Source of the DNA: Ecdyonurus torrentis
Lineage: Eukaryota; Arthropoda; Insecta; Ephemeroptera; Heptageniidae
Length of the DNA stretch: 64,000 nt
Assembly: GCA_949318235.1 (NCBI GenBank)
Contig: OX439131.1
Span: forward strand, 20,488,725 to 20,552,724
Direction of reading: 5' to 3'
Part shown: positions 37,814 through 50,800 of the stretch, one piece after another
Numbering within the stretch: position 1 is the first letter of the stretch
How the letters are laid out: each line of letters starts with the position of its first letter
The notes under the pieces: generated by a model
The model's database searches: none
Told to the model about the DNA's origin: nothing
Seen by the model: the letters and a program-made list of their open reading frames with translations, nothing else
Program-made: the position numbers and the translations under genes

Positions 37814-40190
37814 GAAAATAAAGTTCAGGAAATATATTTTATAGTTATGTATTACTGAAATTCAAGTCCTTATATAAATAAGACCCATAAGGCCATAAGT
37901 CTCTTATGGAAAACCAAAATATATAGTTACAATAATCAACGTTGAAATAATAATTAGCACTATTGTAATATCATTATTATATTATGCATAATATTATTGA
38001 AGTATAATATTATATATATATATTTTTTTTTTCACAATACAATGCACGTATTATAATATTTCTTTATATTCTAAGTCAGTATAGTTGAAATTCATATATT
38101 ATCATATATATAATTTGAACCTTATGTAAAATATTTCAATTATTATATAGTTTATTAACAATCAACACACGTAGTTTTAAATGCGGTTTACCACTGTTAT
38201 AACTTCCACTTGGGATACTCTCATCCATACATGGTCCAGTCTGTATACTGTTTTATCACTATAATTGTCAAAAGTATATAAGGTTCAATATTATATATAA
38301 AATATATATTATAATGAGCATTATGATAAGGGTCAATTATTATTTGTTATAGGTAAACACCCATCAAGGTGAAAAGACAAACATTGAGTATATATCTACT
38401 GCTTTAGTTATAATGCAAAATATCTATTGTTTTCTATAGCACATGGTCTCATACCATGCATATATTAAATATTATAATATTTGATATAGTGTTATATAAC
38501 TTTTTGCTTGTGTTATAAATAATGTATTATCGGAGACTTTTATGACTGAAATTCTATATATATGTTACAAAGAATCTATATTTAACTTTTCATGATAAAT
38601 ATAATTAAGAATTGGTGATTGGTTTCTAAATTGATTTTGTATTTAACGAATTATCAGTCAGAAATGCTTTATGCTTTATTATAAAATTATTAATTAATTT
38701 TGAATAAAGCGGAAGTATTTTTAAAATCGATTTAAAGGGCGTTTTAATTTTCAGTTGTAATTATCTTAATTCTACATCATTCTATATTATATTAAAATAC
38801 CTGTAGTGTAATAATTGAAATGAAAATTTAATTTAGTTTTATGTAAAAAAAAAAAAAAAAAAAGGTGAATATAAAGACAAAGAAAGGAATGGAAAGAATA
38901 CACTGATTTACACAAATTGAAATGAATAATATATTTTATTGTATTGAAATAAATAATGTCATGAGTAATGATTTTTTTATTTAATAATAATAAATAAATA
39001 AATAAACAATTAATAAATTAAAATACTATAGCAAATTTCAAAATTATTCCCTGTATCACTTACTATACTGTTTATATCCACTGTATCTGCAGTCTGCACT
39101 GTACACGACAGTAAATCTAAATAATTCAATAATTGTAAAAACACTATTTTAAAACCAGACTACAATAAAATATACAATAAAATAATAGCATGCCAGATAA
39201 TTATATAACTTCTCGTATCAAAAGTTAAAAAATACAAATCGACCATTTGAAATTTACTTTCTCTCTTACACTCTCCTTCATATAAAGAACAAAGCATTTT
39301 TTTTTCATTCTACCAGCATAATAAAAAAAAGGGTCTTGTATAATATTTAGATGGTTGATTTTTTTTTATATATTCTATTTTAATTTTCCCCATATACATG
39401 TTCTATAAATATAAATTGTGAAGTGCGGGTATTGTTAAAGTGACCAATGCAGTATGTATAATTATAACCCTTAGCTATTAATATGTAAATATATAACAAG
39501 TGCAATATGCATGCGTATGTTCGTTTTATATAATATATTATACTGACCACACATTTACGTTTTTGATTGAATTTTTTCTTTCTCTCTCTCTCTTGATCAA
39601 TTTTAGCCTCAAGTGTTACTGTAACTCTTTTGTCTTTATATTTTGAATTAGATCTGCATCTGACAGTATATAGACTATATGTATATATGCAATATAAAGT
39701 ATATAATATATATTGTATATAGGGGAGGGTACATGAAAGCTGCCGAAACTATAGATTGTATATATGATAACTTGATTTTTCTCTCTCTCTTCTAATAACC
39801 CTCCAGCTAATATATAATATACATATATACGTCAGTCGAAGTATAATATAAAAATTATAACACGTTATGTAAATATTTTTTTATTTGTTTTAACTTTTAT
39901 TTGAAAAGAATATGCATTACATTTAATAATTAAGTAATTAAATAAAAAAAAAATTAGAAATTTCTTTTGATTTTACATTCATGCAAATAACCCCAAATAG
40001 AATAATATCAATAATGAATCTAAACAAACAAAAAGCCGGCATATTATAAAAAATATATATAATAAAAAGTAAAGTCAGATCATATTGTACTGTATAATAT
40101 ATATTATAAAGAGAGAGATTTAATATTATTATATAATATATTATACAAATGAAGTGCATTTGATGTAAAATGCATATATTATAAATCATG
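36500..40190. other. AT-rich non-coding stretch
   Basis: No gene recognised. T41 at 37078-37118, A28 or so at about 37780-37810, and many short AT palindromes. A weak acceptor-plus-donor (TTGTTATAG|GTAAAC near 38351) is a poorer recursive-site candidate. Confidence 0.55.
37078..37118. repeat. T41 homopolymer
   Basis: Forty-one consecutive T. It could be the oligo(A) tail of a minus-strand retroposon, but no recognisable body adjoins it. Confidence 0.9.
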
Positions 40191-40198
40191 ATTCTATA

Positions 40199-40205
<7 letters not shown>

Positions 40206-40278
<73 letters not shown>
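40206..40278. repeat. (TA)n microsatellite
   Basis: Perfect TA repeat of about 73 bases. Confidence 0.97.
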
Positions 40279-40283
<5 letters not shown>

Positions 40284-40750
40284 AAGTGCATTGTATGCCA
40301 ATGACTGCAAATTATAAACTGCATCGTATATATCAAGTAATTTATGTATAATCCACTTCACGTGCTATAAATTATTATCTCACTAAAGTGACATCATTAT
40401 GTAATGAAATAATTATAAACTATATACATTTATGATCATTATATTATAATGTACTTAATTGGTAACTAATATGTACGTATTTTATGACCAATATTGTTTT
40501 TTTAATGTCAGATTTTTAATCAATATAATTTTTATAGTTATATTAGCGGTAATGCGTTAATTTTTTTTTTTTTTTTTTTTACTCTAATATCATTAAAGAG
40601 ATTATATTTAAACAAAATTTTGTAATGACAATTATAATCTGTAATTAAATTATCAAAATTTAAATGTTTCGAAAGTTTTTATTGTAATGGTTATTATTAA
40701 AATGATAAAATTATATATATTTGGATAGAGCATTAAGAATTTTAAACATT

Positions 40751-40795
<45 letters not shown>

Positions 40796-41500
40796 CATAT
40801 TTTATACGTATATTTCAATTTCTAAAAGTGTGAACCATTATACAGAAATTTTGTTTCTTTTGTCCTGCAACTTCCATTTCAGAGAAGAAAAAAGGTCACA
40901 AAATTGAATTGAGACAAAAAGGGCCATAATGCCCCATGCTCTTGGTTTATTTAATTTTGTTTCTTGTAAAGAGAGAGAAAAAAAAAAGAAAACGCGATAA
41001 ATTGTCAATGTTTTATATAAGTGAGATGGAAAGTCCATTATGAGTGTGAAAATAGCCAATCTCTTGGTACGTAATATAACATTTACAACACAGCTTATGT
41101 AACACAAACTAAACAAGCTTTAAAAAAAAGAAGAGAAAGAAAAAAGTAAAAGAGAAGAGAGATCGTCTCTGACGGAAGTGATTCGTCTTTATTTTCTCTC
41201 GCGAACAACGAAATAAGCAGCTATAGAAAAAATAAAGTCTTGGAAAAAGTAGGAAGAAAAAAAAAAGTTTTGTGTGTTGTTAGGTTGTGATATCTTACAC
41301 ATTGCAGTGAGAGAGAGAAGAAAAAAAATCTACTTGTGTAAAACAACTCCATCCGCTTAGTAGTGCGTATTTCTAGATCGTTTTTTTTTTTTTTTTTTTT
41401 TTTTTTTTCTTGGGCTGTTCTTTTATTTTTTATTTTGACACTTACACTGTGGCTTCTTTCAGTTTCCGAAAAAAGAGAAAAAGATTGCAAAAAGTTGTGG

Positions 41501-41536
<36 letters not shown>

Positions 41537-41640
41537 CTTCCTTTCCTTCTTCTATGTTTAACAGCATTGGCACCAACTACTAAGCTTTCATTCTTACTCA
41601 GAAAATTGACTGCCTTGTGAGACCATTAATCCCTACTTTC
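40279..41640. other. AT-rich stretch, poly(T)-dense
   Basis: T42 at 40754-40795 and further poly(T) at about 41380-41408 and 41507-41536. A modestly G+C-richer patch at 40850-41350 has frames on both strands, none with start or splice support. Confidence 0.5.
40754..40795. repeat. T42 homopolymer
   Basis: Forty-two consecutive T, the longest homopolymer in the window. Confidence 0.9.
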
Positions 41641-44690
<3,050 letters not shown>

Positions 44691-44838
44691 GTCTTCAAGT
44701 TTCTTTAAGAGAGTGTAAAGGAAGTATTATGAGGTCACGGTATTTAAAATGCGTACACGTGCATTATAGCATCTGTGTTGCATCCCCCTTTTTACTTTGT
44801 CTACCTTCACCTTATATACATTTTGTTACGTCACTCTT

Positions 44839-44991
44839 ATGTACTGGCTCCCCCGTTCGTTCCAAACCATGAGATTTACAGCCACACCTGAAGAAAACAA
44901 ACCTAATTCCCACTTCTGCGTGCAACAACAAAAAGAAAAAAAAAATAGGAAAGAAAAAAAAATTGTGAATTATTGCAGAACAAGAATGTAA
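44839..44991 (+). CDS. Hypothetical 50-residue ORF, doubtful
   Basis: ATG-led frame (MYWLPRSFQTMRFTATPEEN at its start) in a G+C-richer patch, ending in a Lys/Glu-rich tail made by A-rich repeats. The frame is also open upstream to 44797 without an ATG. Nothing else supports it. Confidence 0.15.
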   Translation: MYWLPRSFQTMRFTATPEENKPNSHFCVQQQKEKKNRKEKKIVNYCRTRM

Positions 44992-45118
44992 ACAACTTTT
45001 GTCTTCTAAATTGAGATTTAATTGTGATTTATGTTCTTTGATAACGGATGGAGAGGATTTTTCCCCTTTTTTTATACATTTTTGCCGTCATATGGTTAAC
45101 CATATATAGGAACAAAAT

Positions 45119-45137
45119 CTCTCTCTCTCTCTCTCTC
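45119..45137. repeat. (CT)n microsatellite
   Basis: Short perfect tract. Confidence 0.95.
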
Positions 45138-45342
45138 CAGCATTTTCTACTCATATAGCCTGAAAAGTTACAAACAAAATCATAGTAGCAATACGCCAAT
45201 ACGCAATTAAAGAGCTAGAACACATTAAAATAAATTACTTCATCTTTACGCAATCTGAATAGAGATATTATTATCTGATCTATATTCTGTATACATAAAC
45301 TGCAATAGAACAATGGGCGCCAACTGAGTAAGATAACATTAA

Positions 45343-45935
45343 AGGAATAGACCAGCACAGAAAAACATAAGCATTTGTATCACAAAACACTTGATGGGAT
45401 TTACAAAAATAACTTTAGTTTGTCTCAAAACCCAACAGTAGCCCCGTAGCAGTGATCAGAAAAGTTGATTTATGCAACCCACACAACATTTTCATACTAA
45501 TTTTTGCATGTTTCTGACGTCATAAGCATGAATTTTCACGCAAATTGCATACTTTACAGCTTTTTCACGCTCTCTCGTGGGGCTATATAAACATTCTAGT
45601 AAAAATTTTCATCAGTTTTGAAGATTTCATTTCGTGTTTATTCATTAAAAAGCTTATATATGTTGTTTTATGTGGTCTATGGCTTTAAATATTTCACCCA
45701 TTTGCACTAACGTTAAACTAATTAATAAAATATCATCCAGGTGGCGTTTATCGTTCTATATTATCGTTCTAAATTGCGATTCTATATAACATTAAGTTGG
45801 ATTCATTTATTCAACTACGTATAGCCACAAAGGAAAACTTTTTCCAATCTTGACAATGGTTTAAAAAATAAAAGCGGTTTCATAACAAGGTTTATATAGA
45901 GAAAACCTTGGTTTCATAAGGCTTTGACCGATCCT
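45343..45935. mobile_element. Possible TTAA-flanked non-autonomous DNA element
   Basis: TTAA at 45339-45342 and 45936-45939 brackets ends that read AGGAATAGACCAG and, reverse-complemented, AGGATCGGTCAAAG: only partly matched. The TTAA-AGG start resembles the firm TTAA element at 53731, and piggyBac-type elements duplicate TTAA. The right part has a hairpin (AAGGTTT / AAAACCTT, about 45888-45908) between two GGTTTCATAA direct repeats. The inside holds TGACGTCA and a TATA/TCAGT promoter. The weak terminal match keeps this tentative. Confidence 0.35.
45584..45616 (+). promoter_or_regulatory. TATA plus TCAGT core promoter
   Basis: TATATAAA (45584-45591) lies 30 bases before the A (45614) of TCAGTTTTG. 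Upstream are TGACGTCA (45515-45522), ATTGCAT and a CpG-containing CTCTCGTGGGGC stretch; downstream, CCAG|GTGGCG near 45739 could be a donor. The spacing is ideal. It lies within the possible TTAA element, so it may be the promoter of a mobile sequence or of a gene whose body is not seen. Confidence 0.42.
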
Positions 45936-46167
45936 TTAAATATTTATATGATATTATTCTACGTTATAATGTATAGTACACACACTCGTATATTATATAT
46001 ATTTGAAATAACTTCTCTTTATTAATTTGAATATCAAATACTCATCATATAACTATAATATACAAATATACTAAAGCAATTGTAGCATGATAAATAGTAA
46101 ACAAATTGTTTGGTTTTATTGCACGACTATATATTATATACCATTATGTACTATATATATATATATA

Positions 46168-46240
46168 TGTGGCTCGCGGCAAGTACCATCAATTTCACGC
46201 CGTCCTGAGTTCATATCCCAACCCAAGCGTAAGAAATTGC
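46168..46240 (+). ncRNA. Possible tRNA-derived SINE head fragment
   Basis: TGGCTCGCGG resembles the pol III A box (TGGCNNAGTGG), and GAGTTCATATCCC about 38 bases later resembles a B box (GGTTCGAATCC). The block is abruptly G+C-richer than its flanks and follows a TA run. No cloverleaf stems can be drawn with confidence and no A-rich tail or target duplication is seen. Overlapping small frames are alternatives. Confidence 0.25.
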
Positions 46241-46299
46241 ACCGCTTATTATGTGACGTTCATCATACATACTACATATAATAATGGTAATATTTCATA

Positions 46300-47570
46300 A
46301 CATTCGCTCCACAGAACTTTTCCTAAGCTTTTTAATGAAAATATTTTGTTGACTCTTCATTATTGTTATTAATGTATATACACATGAATTTGAATATTTC
46401 TCGACCTTCTATTCATTTTATAGTTCAATTATATATATAATATCTAAAATAATGTAAAATATCTATTGTTTTAAACTGGTATACTATATTGATTGATATA
46501 GTATAATACATTTCTATAAATCTAAATATCATTTTTTTTTTTAATAAATTACTTTGTGTGGAAATAATAGGTAACGAAATTAGTGAATATGCTGTATGTG
46601 CATTTTATGAATATAATTTATATAGTTTGATGTATAGCCTTAAAAAAAATGCACTTTCATGGGCGCAAATTTAAAAACTGATGATGCATTTTTTTCTTCT
46701 TTTTGTGAGTATAGACCAAAAATTGTGAAAAAAAATAAATATATAAGAACTGAATGAGAAGCGTATACTCTCTCTAATGACGATACCTTAACCATCGTTC
46801 AAATTATAAAAATATAAAAATGACTGAATGAAGTCATATTTTGTCAGATATCTTTATTCAGTTCAATATTTGATAAGTTTGATATAAAACTTTAGGAAGT
46901 ACTTTTTTTTTTTTTTTTTTTTTTTTTTTGACCAAATACGATTTCCCTTAGGTGTGACATACACGTCACGTACCAGTTTATATTCTGACATTTTGACAGC
47001 TCAAACGTCTCTCTCGTGTCATACTTTTGACGTTTCTGTCTCTTTATATATAACAAAACTTTTGTATCCAATATGATTGAAATATATATCTTCCTAATCA
47101 TGTTATATATAAAGGTCATGCACGAGTGTTTATAATATGTCGACTTAAAACATGCACGATCATGTATGGATATTATGATGTTCCTCTTGTGAATTTTCAA
47201 ATTGATTTGAAATAATAATTGCATAAGAATTATCAACTGCAGTATTGATGTTGATCATAATACTCTAAATAAGGAATAATATATTAAGATAATCACTTTT
47301 GAGTTATTATGAGTAGCTAAAATAAAAAATAATGTATTTTAGCAAATTATTAACATGGCTAATTTAACTTAAAATAACTTGAACTTAAATAAGTACGTTA
47401 CTGAAGTATTGCGCCCTTTTTAGAGTGTATTGTTGAATTTTGAAGATGCATCAAAAATCTTATTTCTAATTTATGATCGATAAAACGTTAGAACTAATTC
47501 ATAGTTATAACGTTTGAATTATTATTTGTTGATATTATACAACATATTTTACCCGTTTTATATAAGTATA
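46300..47570. other. AT-rich non-coding stretch
   Basis: Poly(T) at about 46904-46929 and otherwise no signal. The 114-codon minus-strand frame at 46892-47236 is largely AT-driven with a poly-Lys end. Confidence 0.5.
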
Positions 47571-47739
47571 TTTCCATGTAGACTGAACACTATAAAAATA
47601 AGTGAAAACCTTGAGCACCAAAATGGCGACTAAAACTATATTCTTGTACCATCATCATTCATAATTTATAAACTCTCAATATGACACACTTAAAAAAAAA
47701 AAAGAAAAAATTATATCCATTTTTTTTTCCTGAAGATGA

Positions 47740-47877
47740 AAAATTTGTATCTTGACAGCAAGCAACTATATAGCAGCTTGTGTTTTAAACATGTCGAGGG
47801 CTAAATTTAGAGCTTTGGTTGAAGCCTTAACATCCGCCCTTGCATGGACCAAAGCAGCTAAGATAGCAACTTCATAA
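47740..47877 (+). CDS. Small ORF or exon, unidentified
   Basis: A T-rich acceptor-like tract (ending CCTGAAG at 47735) precedes a block open in two frames. One frame is open from 47740 to a stop at 47877, with an internal ATG at 47791 (context TAAAC ATG T) giving 28 residues (MSRAKFRALVEALTSALAWT onward), Ala-rich and amphipathic. Codon use is balanced, unlike nearby DNA. The overlapping frame from the ATG at 47736 gives 22 residues. The patch to about 47960 stays G+C-richer. It may be a terminal exon of an unseen gene or a small peptide gene. Confidence 0.28.
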   Translation, partial: KICILTASNYIAACVLNMSRAKFRALVEALTSALAWTKAAKIATS

Positions 47878-47959
47878 ATACATCAGAGAAGCGAGAGAAA
47901 ATCCTCATACACAACACGCACACACGAGTCGAGCACCAACAACTAAAACTTAAACTGGA

Positions 47960-49140
47960 CAACAGAAATGAATTACTTCCCTCTTATCTTATTCATAACA
48001 CTCAAGAACAATTTCTTCTTCTTCATCTTCTTTTAATACTTTGTCTTATTTTTATACACACGCCTACAGACGTTTCTTTTCTTATAAATATATAACTTAC
48101 TTCTTTTTTATATATAAGTTTTAATTTCTTTTAATGACTCATAATAATATAGTACGTTTAAGAAAAACATAGAAATAGCATTAAAATAAAATGTTATGTG
48201 TTTTTTAGTAATATAATAAAGATTAAGATAGTAGTTTTATTAATATTATGTGGATCACTTTGAATAACTTCTATATGGACTTAAACATTATTCGTTTTAT
48301 TCTGCTAAAAAAAAAGAAAAATATATATTAATTTTGATATATTAAAAAGTACTGTTCACCTCCACGTGTTTTTTCGGTTGTGTTTTATTTATTGACAAGT
48401 CCGGTATTGAAAATTTTTTTACACTAATTGCTACTTCCCCCCCTTCCCCCCCAACCTTTGTTAGTTCAACTACATAAAATTAGTATAAATAAACAATACT
48501 AATAATAAATCATCCATTATTAACTTATATAACTTTCATTATTTATGTTTTTAAATCCTTTTATTTTTAACTATATGTAGCCACCCGTATATAATATAAT
48601 GTATTTTTAATAATAATATTTAACTTCAAATTCAGAAGTCCAAAATTTGACATTATTAAACCATGCATAATATATGATAATTGTATCTAAAAATTATATA
48701 ACGTCAAAAAAGCTTTATTTTTTTATTTATTTTTTTAATATACATTTTACGTAAATTATAGCTTTATGTATATATTTTTTTTAAATTTATTTTTAAAAAA
48801 CTTTATATATTTAAAAAATAATAAATTTTATTATGATTATATTCCCTACTGAGTTGATTTAATCCATTTAAACGTAATTCCTCTCTCTTTGTTCATTACA
48901 AGCTAAGAGATAATCCTATGTTAATCCATGCTAACACGGTGCTTTCTATATATACCATAATATTTTAGCTATGCACCCTCATGAAGGATTTTTTTTTTAA
49001 GCCATGAGCAAAATTTATATTTTGAAAAAAAAATCGACTCTTCATCTCTCATATTTACAGCGTATATTTTTGAAGTGGCCACTCTAATTACCATGGAAAT
49101 TGGTCATTATAACCACCATATATGACGCATTTGTTTTCCC
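47960..49140. other. AT-rich non-coding stretch
   Basis: Nothing supported. Short C-runs at about 48436-48452 and T/A runs. Confidence 0.55.
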
Positions 49141-49142
49141 CC

Positions 49143-49143
<1 letters not shown>

Positions 49144-49211
<68 letters not shown>

Positions 49212-49222
49212 TATATATATAT
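49144..49222. repeat. (TA)n microsatellite
   Basis: TA repeat of about 60 bases with one AAA interruption. Confidence 0.96.
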
Positions 49223-49599
49223 AAAATTATTATCAATAATATTGTTTGAAAAATGCATTACTCTCATTGACGCAAAAATGGTTTTAATATAATTAAAAGT
49301 GAATTCTTCTCTCTCTCTCTCCCTCTCTCCCACTTTAATACTTATCCTATCCATATTGTTTTTATATACTTATAAAACATTTCAAAAAAAAATATTGTAT
49401 ATTTATTTTGCAATTGTATATAAAACCAAAACAATATAATATTTTTAATTAATTATAATAATATACTTTTTTATATTGTTTATACAGCAATAATAAAAAT
49501 AAAAAAAACTTGAAGTATCATAAAGATATTGTTTTAAAGTCAATAAGTTACTTTGTATAATACAGTACACAATTTATTTAATTAATACAAAATACTCAT

Positions 49600-49660
49600 G
49601 ATTTTTTTGTTTCTTTTCTGTTACAGGTAAGAGACGTTTCTTCTGAAATGTTGTCTCGTT
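49600..49660 (+). other. Strong acceptor joined to GTAAGA: recursive site or terminal exon
   Basis: TTTTTTTGTTTCTTTTCTG followed by TTACAG (ends 49626) is the best polypyrimidine tract plus acceptor seen on the plus strand, and the next bases are GTAAGAGAC, which by themselves are a strong donor. Read as an exon in phase 1 (the exit phase of the 9290 exon), it adds Gly-Lys-Arg-Arg-Phe-Phe and then TGA at 49643-49645. A Gly-Lys-Arg-Arg end would be a classical amidation and dibasic cleavage signal. Read as a zero-length exon, it is a recursive splice site. The 40-kb distance makes the link conjectural. Confidence 0.3.
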
Positions 49661-50620
49661 AAAAGACTTAAATAACATTCCACCGTCAACTTTTGTAAAG
49701 TAAAATATGCAGGTATTGTGTTTTGATTGGGAAGCAAGTTTTTTTTATGTATAATGCCGCGACGTTTCAAAGGTATTGTGTGTCACAGACTCTTTAATTT
49801 GGTATCATTAGAAGATGGTCAGCTATAAAAAAAAAAAAAAAAAAAAAAAAAGTATGTGGTTGGATGGTAAAAACGTGTATTTTATTACACTGAAAAAAAA
49901 AGTTTTAAAATTAAAACTATTATTTATTACGTTTAAAAAACATTAATTATTTAATAAATTATAATGAAAACTTGGGTCAGTGAAAACAGACAGTCTTGTG
50001 TATCATAATTCTGCTTTTTTTTTTTTTTTAAAAAAAAAGCTATACTGCTCTTGTACAAAAGTCTTATATGAATGATTTAGTATAAGTTGCAAGTGTATTA
50101 TATCAAATGTTCACAAGGAATAGAAAAAAAATATTTATATATGAGCAAAGCTTTTTCTTTCGGTGTAGGTTTTCTCATATAAAAAATTGTCAGATATAAA
50201 AAAATAAAGATAAGATGTTTTTTATTCGTGTTAAAGACATGATGGGCCCCCAACCTGCAGCTTGCGTGGCTAAGAGCCAACGCTTAAAAAAAAAAAAAAA
50301 AAAAAAAAAAAAGTAGATTCCTGGGGTGAAAAATCCGTCCCAAGTTGGTTTTGTCGCCACTCAAGGGGGGCCACTTCATCTTTTGTTATATTGTATATAA
50401 AAAAATATTTAATATCTTCTTTATACTGGCTTTTTTATGTCATAAATAGTAATAATAATGTAAAGAAAATATATGATATTAAAATATATAGACGGGCATA
50501 ATTGTATACAATATATATTTTATGATTTATGTTAAAAGATTATACGTTTTGTTAATTATTGTGGTGCTGACACAATTGTACTTCATATGTATTATGTAGA
50601 TGTGCGGCGTACCAACGTAG
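49646..50620. other. AT-rich stretch with poly(A) tracts
   Basis: Poly(A) at about 49827-49851 and 50286-50312. A small G+C-richer patch at 50230-50380 has no supported frame. Confidence 0.5.
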
Positions 50621-50667
50621 GGATAGACGATTGTGGTAGTGGTGGTCAAAAACCACGCTGCTGTGGT

Positions 50668-50708
<41 letters not shown>

Positions 50709-50800
50709 GCGACGTCGGGTCGGTCGGGTTTTGGCAGCCAAAAGGCTGCTTCTCTCTCTCTCTCTCTCTTTCTCTCTCTCAAGCTAAAGTAAACCAAAGT
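50620..50800. other. G+C-rich block: two hairpins and two (CT)n tracts
   Basis: A hairpin GTGGT-CAAAA-ACCAC (50642-50656) and a perfect hairpin GCAGCC-AAAA-GGCTGC (50734-50749) flank a (CT)n tract (50669-50705); a second (CT)n follows at 50750-50780. Between them lies CpG-rich GCGACGTCGGGTCGGTCGGG. Frames exist on both strands but run into Leu-Ser or Arg-Glu repeats. It may be a promoter or structured RNA; no gene is recognised. Confidence 0.35.

Noticed and set aside
39938..40336. 132-codon minus-strand frame, the longest in the window
   Set aside because: Built on a (TA)n tract with AT-driven flanks.
46892..47236. 114-codon minus-strand frame
   Set aside because: AT-driven composition with a poly-Lys end from a poly(T) tract; no signals.
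47578..47640. CACCAAAATGGCGAC resembling the end of the palindromic MITE family
   Set aside because: Only about 15 bases match and no partner end is found nearby.
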